Shown: positions 1 to 9,638 of the stretch, piece after piece
How the letters are laid out: each line of letters starts with the position of its first letter
Position numbering within the stretch: position 1 is the stretch's first letter
Source: Phytophthora sp. 'mugwort'
Lineage: Eukaryota; Oomycota; Peronosporomycetes; Peronosporales; Peronosporaceae
DNA: 64,000 bases
NCBI GenBank assembly: GCA_033558025.1
Contig: JAUCEF010000012.1
Location: 496,001-560,000 of the forward strand
Direction: 5' to 3'
Notes under the pieces: model-generated
What the model was told of the DNA's origin: nothing
What the model saw: the letters and a program-made list of their open reading frames with translations, nothing else
The model's database searches: none
Program-made: the position numbers and the translations under genes

Positions 1-40
1 CCCAACTGGGTATTGCTGCTGCTAAGTCGCGCGGTGGGCT

Positions 41-362
41 TTATTTAGTAAGTATCAACGTCAGTTTGTTCAACATTTTGCAGGTTGATTTGGTCGCCTG
101 CCGCCTGATCTGGTAGGGACAAGACAATGTGCATACTGGATCAGACAAGGGCTCCCACCATTGTTCACATGAGCTGGCCAAGTTGCAATGTTGGAAAGTG
201 CCGTTCATGCAAAGTGAACGTTGAGAGTGATGGTTTGTTGAAGTGAATAGACCAATGGGGTATGCCAAAACCATGCAAGGCTGTGCGTGAGCTGTAAAAT
301 ACACATATATATAGCGGCAACTTTCGTAATTTATAGTCAAGACCGTACTTACACAGGATCAT
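41..362 (-). CDS. Possible small two-exon ORF B1, unknown
   Basis: The ATG at 362 is followed after 10 bases by a GTAAGT donor. A 61-bp AT-rich stretch then ends in TTTTACAG, after which an open frame runs to a stop at 41. Splicing would give an 86-residue product with seven cysteines (starts MILSHAQPC) and no recognised domain. The same arrangement occurs at 2857, 4952 and 7447. Exon 1 has only four codons, so this could equally be an intron in a 5' untranslated leader. No function is proposed. Confidence 0.35.
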
Positions 363-803
363 TTCTATAGTACCTTCTTTTCTACTTGACTTTCCTAGTA
401 GACAACCTCATTAACTTTGATGATCGTATTCGACTTCATTCATTGACTCGGGATGTCGGTGGTTGCAGTGCTGGGTCCTCTTTTGGACTTGGCCTCCCCC
501 ATTGATGAACGTCCGCTGTCGCTATTCCAAGGCAGCGTGAGTGAGTGGAGTGATATGAGAAGTTAATGAATCCATTCCTTTTTTTTTCTAGTACTTTCCA
601 GCTCCTCATTCTTTCTTACTAGTTGACACACTTCACTGCCAACACCCATATTTGCACCAACATGACGCTATAGCGCTCGTCACCATCGTGCTATATCTCC
701 CGTTGTCTTACACATTAGTTGGTGAGCAGGGAATCGTGTCGAGGTTTGGAAGAGGAATTATAGCTAAATAGAGTCTATCTAGCCTTCTGTTTAAATAAAA
801 GTG

Positions 804-1729
804 TTACGTGGGAATAGAGGCGGTTGGGGAGCAGTTGTACCAGCCCAGCCATGCGTGGAAGCTTTGAGTGAGCAGTTTGGACTGCTGGAACTCCTTGGCC
901 ATAGCGTATTTGCCTTCTGTCTCAACGATTTCGAAGGCTCTGGAACGAGCGAAGGACGCGGCAGAGCGTTTGATGTGCAGCTGAGCTCGATGACAACGCA
1001 GACGCAGCTTGGCACGCTGCGAGACAAATCGTCGCTGCTGACGAAAGGTTCGTGACTGAAGACAACGCGTCGCTAGTTGACCGGCAGCGACGAGCTGACT
1101 CGGACCTCCGCGGTACAAGCGACGGTAGAGATAGAGCCGAGTATACGCCTGGAGGACGCACGCCTTCACCTCTTGATGCGCCAGTACAGAAGCACGACTG
1201 AGTGTCTTGGGACTCGTCGGTGGCTGCTGAGGGGTAGCGTTGGTAGAATGTTTGTGCGGAGATTGTAGCACCACTCGAAGCTTTATACGCGGCATTCTAG
1301 CATGCAGTCGGACGTTACAGCGATTCACTGCTTCTCTGTCTGTAGGAGAAGCCTCAACAGCGTTCACCTTTCCGTTCAACAGCTCCGACGTCAGCGTTTC
1401 GAGAGCTAGCGACTCGTGATGGCACTCTAGTCTCACTGAGGTATTTGCAACAAGTCGCTCTTGTCGAGCCGCAATTGCTCATCGAAATCCAAGCAGAACT
1501 GAATGAGCGAAGTAGTGTATCGACGTGCAATGTCGGATCCAACAGCACGTACTGGTTCATGTCGCCTGGCTTGATCTCCAACTGATTTATTGGACGTTGA
1601 ATCTTCCCGACCTCGAGGCGATGTTGAATTTACACGTGTATCTTTTTCGTGGTGTCTTGAAGCACGTTTTTTGAGTAGATACAGCTTTTTTGCTCTGGCC
1701 AAGGCAGGGAACGCTGCCACCTCGGTCAT
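804..1729 (-). CDS. Family A basic helical protein, copy A1 (frame break)
   Basis: Two overlapping open frames on the minus strand (1729-1433, then 1436-804) together look like one gene of about 300 codons interrupted by a -1 shift. The first part begins MTEVAAFPALARAKKLYLL and ends with a helix ending FDEQLRLDKSDLLQ. The second continues with a Leu/Arg/Gln-rich helical region ending FHAWLGWYN. The spaced F..W pattern recalls Sfi1/IQ-type helices, but this is only resemblance. Copies A3 and A4 match it almost exactly and carry the same break, so the break is older than the duplication or reflects unusual decoding. Function unknown. Confidence 0.45.
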
Positions 1730-2535
1730 GGCTGTCGTCCTGGATCCGCCGTGACGCGGCTACATCGTTATCAGAGCTCGCCCATCCTTGAAAGGGACCC
1801 CTTGTAAATAATAATATAAATAATAATATACGTATCCGATATAACCTACTAGTACATCATAGTAATATTCATTCACACTTGGAGTTTGTAATAAATAGTA
1901 TTTCCAATAGTTTTGTGCAAATATGGCTACGTTTTACTATTATTCCATTTCAACTACCAATCCCTGACCGTTATTTATTGGTTAAGGTGGCCTTCCACTT
2001 GAGTTGTTCATGGCTCCGCCACATTCGGGAAGTCGTCAAAAGGTTATTCTCAACTTCACTGGAGTAAAGGACGGTGAACAGTATTGTGCCATTTGTGTCT
2101 TCGATATCCTGGTGGGCGGCTAGATCGATGCCGACCAGCTCATGCTGCTGGGATAACCAACACCGCTAGCGAAGGCTGCCACTAGCTTAAGGCGCTATCC
2201 TCAGAGGAGCACGCAAGTAGTCTGCTAGAAGAGGCAACGAACGGAAAAACGAAGAGGGATGTAGAAACGTCGTCGTGTGAGGAGATTTCTGATCTAGCCT
2301 GTGCATTCCACAAGGTTCGGTCGGATCCATGATGCAGCATCAAGAAAAACTCGCGCAAGGCGGTTGGATGCCAAAACAAACTATTCGGCTGCCTGCAACG
2401 TCCCTAAGACGCTGCTGGTCGATGAGCCGCTCGTGACCAGGAACAGGATAAGGAACTTTTGTTAAACTAGAGGAGACTAGCACAAACCATCGCTTCCCAA
2501 CTGGGTATTGCTGCTGCTAAGTCGCGCGGTGGGCT

Positions 2536-2857
2536 TTATTTAGTAAGTATCAACGTCAGTTTGTTCAACATTTTGCAGGTTGATTTGGTCGCCTGCCGCC
2601 TGATCTGGTAGGGACAAGACAATGTGCATACTGGATCAGACAAGGGCTCCCACCATTGTTCACATGAGCTGGCCAAGTTGCAATGTTGGAAAGTGCCGTT
2701 CATGCAAAGTGAACGTTGAGAGTGATGGTTTGTTGAAGTGAATAGACCAATGGGGTATGCCAAAACCATGCAAGGCTGTGCGTGAGCTGTAAAATACACA
2801 TATATATAGCGGCAACTTTCGTAATTTATAGTCAAGACCGTACTTACACAGGATCAT
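2536..2857 (-). CDS. Possible small two-exon ORF B2, unknown
   Basis: This is an identical copy of B1: ATG at 2857, GTAAGT donor ten bases in, TTTTACAG acceptor 61 bp later, and stop at 2536 after 86 codons when spliced. It sits between A2 (upstream in this orientation) and A1. No domain is recognised. Confidence 0.35.
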
Positions 2858-3298
2858 TTCTATAGTACCTTCTTTTCTACTTGACTTTCCTAGTAGACAA
2901 CCTCATTAACTTTGATGATCGTATTCGACTTCATTCATTGACTCGGGATGTCGGTGGTTGCAGTGCTGGGTCCTCTTTTGGACTTGGCCTCCCCCATTGA
3001 TGAACGTCCGCTGTCGCTATTCCAAGGCAGCGTGAGTGAGTGGAGTGATATGAGAAGTTAATGAATCCATTCCTTTTTTTTTCTAGTACTTTCCAGCTCC
3101 TCATTCTTTCTTACTAGTTGACACACTTCACTGCCAACACCCATATTTGCACCAACATGACGCTATAGCGCTCGTCACCATCGTGCTATATCTCCCGTTG
3201 TCTTACACATTAGTTGGTGAGCAGGGAATCGTGTCGAGGTTTGGAAGAGGAATTATAGCTAAATAGAGTCTATCTAGCCTTCTGTTTAAATAAAAGTG

Positions 3299-4282
3299 TT
3301 ACGTGGGAATAGAGGCGGTTGGGGAGCAGTTGTACCAGCCCAGCCATGCGTGGAAGCTTTGAGTGAGCAGTTTGGACTGCTGGAACTCCTTGGCCATAGC
3401 GTATTTGCCTTCTGTCTCAACGATTTCGAAGGCTCTGGAACGAGCGAAGGACGCGGCAGAGCGTTTGATGTGCAGCTGAGCTCGATGACAACGCAGACGC
3501 AGCTTGGCACGCTGCGAGACAAATCGTCGCTGCTGACGAAAGGTTCGTGACTGAAGACAACGCGTCGCTAGTTGACCGGCAGCGACGAGCTGACTCGGAC
3601 CTCCGCGGTACAAGCGACGGTAGAGATAGAGCTGAGTATACGCCTGGAGGACGCACGCCTTCACCGCTTGACCAGTACAGCAGCTGGACTGAGCGTCTTG
3701 GGACGCGTCGGTGGAGTTTGAGGGTAGCATAGGTAGCACGGAGATTGTAGCACCACTCGAAGCTTTATACGCGGCGTTTTGGCACGCAGTCGTACACGAC
3801 AGCGATTCACTGCTTCCTAGTCTGTAGCCTCAACCGTTCCGTCCAACAGCTCCGACGTCAAATTTTCGAGAGTTAGCGACTCGCGCTGGTATACTCGTCT
3901 CACTGAGGCAACAAGTCGCTCTTGACGAGCCGCAATTGCTCATCGAAGCCCAAACAGAACTGAGCGATTGAAGTAGTGCATCGACTCGCAAACACCAGCA
4001 CGTGCTGTCGGCTTGCCTAATCTCCCGCTGATCTGTTCGACCTGAGTCTTCACGACCTCGAGGCGATGTTAAATCTGTATGTGTGTCTTCTTCGCGCGGT
4101 CTTGCAGCACGTTTCCTAAGTAAAAACAGTTTTTTGCTCGAGCTAAGGCAAGGAACGCTGCCAAGTCGGTCGCCTGTCGTCCTGGATCCGCCGTGACGCT
4201 TCAATATAGCTACATCGTTATTCGGGAAGTAGAAAAAGGTTATTTTCAACTTAAGTGACGGTGGACAACAGTACTGCTCCAT
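3299..4282 (-). pseudogene. Family A gene copy A2, diverged and frame-broken
   Basis: The first half (4282-3830) carries a changed N-terminus but keeps the FDEQLRL helix in another frame. The second half (3739-3299) keeps the RLYRGGPSQLVAAGQLATRC block and the FHAWLGWYN end. Relative to A3 there are several indels, including loss of an internal Pro/Thr stretch. The reading frame is broken in more than one place, so I treat this copy as a pseudogene. It is the most diverged member and lies next to the centre of the inverted array, so it may preserve an older state. Confidence 0.55.
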
Positions 4283-4562
4283 TTGTGTCTATCTGACATG
4301 AATGTAACGTTATACAGATAAGCTAAAGCGTATTTGTTTGATATTATCTGGTTGCCGCAAACAATATTCGTCGATGTAGTAGCCATTTTGGGTCTGGGAT
4401 AATCGTACATTTTATAGCGTTAGTTTTCGTTAGGCAATACATATTGTGGCGGCTGATGATGGAGACTTTATAGCGAGCTTGGTGGCTGCTGAATAACCGC
4501 GGACGTAGAGGAAAGATTCATATAACACCAGGCTGGATAGAGTCCGTCCCGCTCAATTCCCT
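4283..4562. other. Spacer at the centre of the inverted array
   Basis: About 280 bp separate the leftward and rightward repeat copies. No gene is apparent. The stretch is single-copy in the window, unlike its flanks, and lies between the start of A2 (minus) and the promoter side of R3 (plus). Confidence 0.6.
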
Positions 4563-4951
4563 TTCTAAACCTCGACACGATTCCTGCTCACCAACTAATG
4601 CGTAAGGACAACGGGAGAAATAGCACGATGGTGACGAGCGCTATAGCGTCATGTTGGTGCAAATATGGGTGTTGGCAGTGAAGTGTGTCAACTAGTAAGA
4701 AAGAATGAGGAGCTGGAAAGTACTAGAAAAAAAAAGGAATGGATTCATTAACTTCTCATATCACTCCACTCACTCACGCTGCCTTGGAATAGCGACAGCG
4801 GACGTTCATCAATGGGGGAGGCCAAGTCCAAAAGAGGACCCAGCACTGCAACCACCGACATCCCGAGTCAATGAATGAAGTCGAATACGATCATCAAAGT
4901 TAATGAGGTTGTCTACTAGGAAAGTCAAGTAGAAAAGAAGGTACTATAGAA

Positions 4952-5273
4952 ATGATCCTGTGTAAGTACGGTCTTGACTATAAATTACGAAAGTTGCCGC
5001 TATATATATGTGTATTTTACAGCTCACGCACAGCCTTGCATGGTTTTGGCATACCCCATTGGTCTATTCACTTCAACAAACCATCACTCTCAACGTTCAC
5101 TTTGCATGAACGGCACTTTCCAACATTGCAACTTGGCCAGCTCATGTGAACAATGGTGGGAGCCCTTGTCTGATCCAGTATGCACATTGTCTTGTCCCTA
5201 CCAGATCAGGCGGCAGGCGACCAAATCAACCTGCAAAATGTTGAACAAACTGACGTTGATACTTACTAAATAA
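4952..5273 (+). CDS. Possible small two-exon ORF B3, unknown
   Basis: ATG at 4952, donor GTAAGT at 4962, acceptor ending AG at 5022 (61-bp intron, in the usual oomycete size range), stop at 5273. Joining the exons keeps the frame open for 86 codons with seven cysteines. The intron signals are conserved in all copies, including the partial one at 12,396, where the coding part is not conserved. That favours the intron being the functional feature rather than the peptide. Confidence 0.4.
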
Positions 5274-6079
5274 AGCCCACCGCGCGACTTAGCAGCAGCA
5301 ATACCCAGTTGGGAAGCGATGGTTTGTGCTAGTCTCCTCTAGTTTAACAAAAGTTCCTTATCCTGTTCCTGGTCACGAGCGGCTCATCGACCAGCAGCGT
5401 CTTAGGGACGTTGCAGGCAGCCGAATAGTTTGTTTTGGCATCCAACCGCCTTGCGCGAGTTTTTCTTGATGCTGCATCATGGATCCGACCGAACCTTGTG
5501 GAATGCACAGGCTAGATCAGAAATCTCCTCACACGACGACGTTTCTACATCCCTCTTCGTTTTTCCGTTCGTTGCCTCTTCTAGCAGACTACTTGCGTGC
5601 TCCTCTGAGGATAGCGCCTTAAGCTAGTGGCAGCCTTCGCTAGCGGTGTTGGTTATCCCAGCAGCATGAGCTGGTCGGCATCGATCTAGCCGCCCACCAG
5701 GATATCGAAGACACAAATGGCACAATACTGTTCACCGTCCTTTACTCCAGTGAAGTTGAGAATAACCTTTTGACGACTTCCCGAATGTGGCGGAGCCATG
5801 AACAACTCAAGTGGAAGGCCACCTTAACCAATAAATAACGGTCAGGGATTGGTAGTTGAAATGGAATAATAGTAAAACGTAGCCATATTTGCACAAAACT
5901 ATTGGAAATACTATTTATTACAAACTCCAAGTGTGAATGAATATTACTATGATGTACTAGTAGGTTATATCGGATACGTATATTATTATTTATATTATTA
6001 TTTACAAGGGGTCCCTTTCAAGGATGGGCGAGCTCTGATAACGATGTAGCCGCGTCACGGCGGATCCAGGACGACAGCC

Positions 6080-7005
6080 ATGACCGAGGTGGCAGCGTTC
6101 CCTGCCTTGGCCAGAGCAAAAAAGCTGTATCTACTCAAAAAACGTGCTTCAAGACACCACGAAAAAGATACACGTGTAAATTCAACATCGCCTCGAGGTC
6201 GGGAAGATTCAACGTCCAATAAATCAGTTGGAGATCAAGCCAGGCGACATGAACCAGTACGTGCTGTTGGATCCGACATTGCACGTCGATACACTACTTC
6301 GCTCATTCAGTTCTGCTTGGATTTCGATGAGCAATTGCGGCTCGACAAGAGCGACTTGTTGCAAATACCTCAGTGAGACTAGAGTGCCATCACGAGTCGC
6401 TAGCTCTCGAAACGCTGACGTCGGAGCTGTTGAACGGAAAGGTGAACGCTGTTGAGGCTTCTCCTACAGACAGAGAAGCAGTGAATCGCTGTAACGTCCG
6501 ACTGCATGCTAGAATGCCGCGTATAAAGCTTCGAGTGGTGCTACAATCTCCGCACAAACATTCTACCAACGCTACCCCTCAGCAGCCACCGACGAGTCCC
6601 AAGACACTCAGTCGTGCTTCTGTACTGGCGCATCAAGAGGTGAAGGCGTGCGTCCTCCAGGCGTATACTCGGCTCTATCTCTACCGTCGCTTGTACCGCG
6701 GAGGTCCGAGTCAGCTCGTCGCTGCCGGTCAACTAGCGACGCGTTGTCTTCAGTCACGAACCTTTCGTCAGCAGCGACGATTTGTCTCGCAGCGTGCCAA
6801 GCTGCGTCTGCGTTGTCATCGAGCTCAGCTGCACATCAAACGCTCTGCCGCGTCCTTCGCTCGTTCCAGAGCCTTCGAAATCGTTGAGACAGAAGGCAAA
6901 TACGCTATGGCCAAGGAGTTCCAGCAGTCCAAACTGCTCACTCAAAGCTTCCACGCATGGCTGGGCTGGTACAACTGCTCCCCAACCGCCTCTATTCCCA
7001 CGTAA
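6080..7005 (+). CDS. Family A basic helical protein, copy A3 (frame break)
   Basis: Two open frames (6080-6376 and 6373-7005) overlap by four bases, and the second lies in the -1 frame. I see no usable intron at the junction: the only GT..AG there is 10 bases long. The predicted protein is Arg/Lys/Gln/Leu-rich and largely helical. Its centre has a Pro/Thr patch, followed by YLYRRLYRGG and QLATRCLQSRTFRQQRRF, and it ends HAWLGWYN plus a short tail. There is no signal peptide or membrane segment. Sequence-identical to A1. Either the family is non-functional after an old shift, or the shift is read through. Confidence 0.45.
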
Positions 7006-7057
7006 CACTTTTATTTAAACAGAAGGCTAGATAGACTCTATTTAGCTATAATTCCTC

Positions 7058-9466
7058 TTCCAAACCTCGACACGATTCCCTGCTCACCAACTAATGTGTA
7101 AGACAACGGGAGATATAGCACGATGGTGACGAGCGCTATAGCGTCATGTTGGTGCAAATATGGGTGTTGGCAGTGAAGTGTGTCAACTAGTAAGAAAGAA
7201 TGAGGAGCTGGAAAGTACTAGAAAAAAAAAGGAATGGATTCATTAACTTCTCATATCACTCCACTCACTCACGCTGCCTTGGAATAGCGACAGCGGACGT
7301 TCATCAATGGGGGAGGCCAAGTCCAAAAGAGGACCCAGCACTGCAACCACCGACATCCCGAGTCAATGAATGAAGTCGAATACGATCATCAAAGTTAATG
7401 AGGTTGTCTACTAGGAAAGTCAAGTAGAAAAGAAGGTACTATAGAAATGATCCTGTGTAAGTACGGTCTTGACTATAAATTACGAAAGTTGCCGCTATAT
7501 ATATGTGTATTTTACAGCTCACGCACAGCCTTGCATGGTTTTGGCATACCCCATTGGTCTATTCACTTCAACAAACCATCACTCTCAACGTTCACTTTGC
7601 ATGAACGGCACTTTCCAACATTGCAACTTGGCCAGCTCATGTGAACAATGGTGGGAGCCCTTGTCTGATCCAGTATGCACATTGTCTTGTCCCTACCAGA
7701 TCAGGCGGCAGGCGACCAAATCAACCTGCAAAATGTTGAACAAACTGACGTTGATACTTACTAAATAAAGCCCACCGCGCGACTTAGCAGCAGCAATACC
7801 CAGTTGGGAAGCGATGGTTTGTGCTAGTCTCCTCTAGTTTAACAAAAGTTCCTTATCCTGTTCCTGGTCACGAGCGGCTCATCGACCAGCAGCGTCTTAG
7901 GGACGTTGCAGGCAGCCGAATAGTTTGTTTTGGCATCCAACCGCCTTGCGCGAGTTTTTCTTGATGCTGCATCATGGATCCGAACCTTGTGGAATGCACA
8001 GGCTAGATCAGAAATCTCCTCACACGACGACGTTTCTACATCCCTCTTCGTTTTTCCGTTCGTTGCCTCTTCTAGCAGACTACTTGCGTGCTCCTCTGAG
8101 GATAGCGCCTTAAGCTAGTGGCAGCCTTCGCTAGCGGTGTTGGTTATCCCAGCAGCATGAGCTGGTCGGCATCGATCTAGCCGCCCACCAGGATATCGAA
8201 GACACAAATGGCACAATACTGTTCACCGTCCTTTACTCCAGTGAAGTTGAGAATAACCTTTTGACGACTTCCCGAATGTGGCGGAGCCATGAACAACTCA
8301 AGTGGAAGGCCACCTTAACCAATAAATAACGGTCAGGGATTGGTAGTTGAAATGGAATAATAGTAAAACGTAGCCATATTTGCACAAAACTATTGGAAAT
8401 ACTATTTATTACAAACTCCAAGTGTGAATGAATATTACTATGATGTACTAGTAGGTTATATCGGATACGTATATTATTATTTATATTATTATTTACAAGG
8501 GGTCCCTTTCAAGGATGGGCGAGCTCTGATAACGATGTAGCCGCGTCACGGCGGATCCAGGACGACAGCCATGACCGAGGTGGCAGCGTTCCCTGCCTTG
8601 GCCAGAGCAAAAAAGCTGTATCTACTCAAAAAACGTGCTTCAAGACACCACGAAAAAGATACACGTGTAAATTCAACATCGCCTCGAGGTCGGGAAGATT
8701 CAACGTCCAATAAATCAGTTGGAGATCAAGCCAGGCGACATGAACCAGTACGTGCTGTTGGATCCGACATTGCACGTCGATACACTACTTCGCTCATTCA
8801 GTTCTGCTTGGATTTCGATGAGCAATTGCGGCTCGACAAGAGCGACTTGTTGCAAATACCTCAGTGAGACTAGAGTGCCATCACGAGTCGCTAGCTCTCG
8901 AAACGCTGACGTCGGAGCTGTTGAACGGAAAGGTGAACGCTGTTGAGGCTTCTCCTACAGACAGAGAAGCAGTGAATCGCTGTAACGTCCGACTGCATGC
9001 TAGAATGCCGCGTATAAAGCTTCGAGTGGTGCTACAATCTCCGCACAAACATTCTACCAACGCTACCCCTCAGCAGCCACCGACGAGTCCCAAGACACTC
9101 AGTCGTGCTTCTGTACTGGCGCATCAAGAGGTGAAGGCGTGCGTCCTCCAGGCGTATACTCGGCTCTATCTCTACCGTCGCTTGTACCGCGGAGGTCCGA
9201 GTCAGCTCGTCGCTGCCGGTCAACTAGCGACGCGTTGTCTTCAGTCACGAACCTTTCGTCAGCAGCGACGATTTGTCTCGCAGCGTGCCAAGCTGCGTCT
9301 GCGTTGTCATCGAGCTCAGCTGCACATCAAACGCTCTGCCGCGTCCTTCGCTCGTTCCAGAGCCTTCGAAATCGTTGAGACAGAAGGCAAATACGCTATG
9401 GCCAAGGAGTTCCAGCAGTCCAAACTGCACACTCAAAGCTTCCACGCATGGCTGGGCTGGTACAAC
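7058..9466 (+). repeat. Duplicated unit, copy R4, truncated at its 3' end
   Basis: Tandem copy of R3. Differences are few: a 4-bp deletion near 7980 (in the gene-free middle) and a T-to-A change near 9427. Similarity to R3 stops at about 9467 inside the final codons of A4, where unique sequence leading to the 9639 gene begins. That is the clearest recombination breakpoint of the array. Confidence 0.9.
7447..7768 (+). CDS. Possible small two-exon ORF B4, unknown
   Basis: Same structure as B3: ATG 7447, GTAAGT donor at 7457, acceptor at 7517, stop at 7768, 86 codons when spliced. Nothing more can be said about function. Confidence 0.35.
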
Positions 9467-9601
9467 CGCTGTGGTCCCAAGTACCTAACCCCACAGGCTG
9501 GTGCCGTTTGTATAGACTCTGTCTCGGTATACGTCATCTTGCGTATACAAACCTCACAATACAAATCCTTGTTGCTAGTCACTTGTCTGTCTCAGTTCTG
9601 A
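8571..9601 (+). CDS. Family A protein, copy A4, with altered C-terminus
   Basis: Identical to A3, including the frame break (8571-8867 then 8864-9601), until the last codons of the HAWLGWYN motif. At the repeat breakpoint it runs into unique DNA and gains about 45 codons of unrelated sequence, ending at 9601. That is only 37 bp before the start of the next gene, inside what should be its promoter. The extra tail is therefore probably chance read-through, and A4 is best seen as a 3'-truncated copy. Confidence 0.4.
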
Positions 9602-9638
9602 ACCAACGTTTATAAGAATAACAGAGACCTTAAACATC

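Larger units (their letters stand above)
1..2495 (-). repeat. 2,495-bp duplicated unit, copy R1
   Basis: This segment recurs directly at 2496 and, reverse-complemented, from 4563 and 7058. Landmarks such as the ATG of small ORF B (362 and 2857) are exactly 2,495 bp apart. Read on the minus strand, the unit holds family A gene A1 (1729-804) and small ORF B1 (362-41). The sequence begins abruptly at base 1, so this copy may continue beyond the window. Near-identity to R3 and R4 implies recent duplication, ongoing gene conversion or an assembly duplication. Confidence 0.9.
2496..4282 (-). repeat. Duplicated unit, copy R2 (inner end diverged)
   Basis: From 2496 to about 3630 this is essentially identical to 1-1135. 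From about 3630 to 4282, nearest the centre of the palindrome, it becomes a clearly diverged paralogue with many substitutions and small indels. The sharp change in identity inside one gene suggests that gene conversion has homogenised only the outer part of the copy. Read on the minus strand it holds A2 (4282-3299) and B2 (2857-2536). Confidence 0.85.
4563..7057 (+). repeat. Duplicated unit, copy R3 (inverted relative to R1/R2)
   Basis: Reverse complement of the R1/R2 sequence, continuing directly into R4 at 7058 with the same 2,495-bp period. Order on the plus strand: a leader region with the palindrome CGCTATAGCG, small ORF B3 (4952-5273), a gene-free middle with an AT-rich TTATTA run near 5980, then family A gene A3 (6080-7005). 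Confidence 0.9.

Noticed and set aside
5430..5627. 65-codon frame repeated in each array unit
   Set aside because: Repeated only because the DNA is duplicated. A 4-bp deletion in R4 shifts it without compensating change, and no domain is present.
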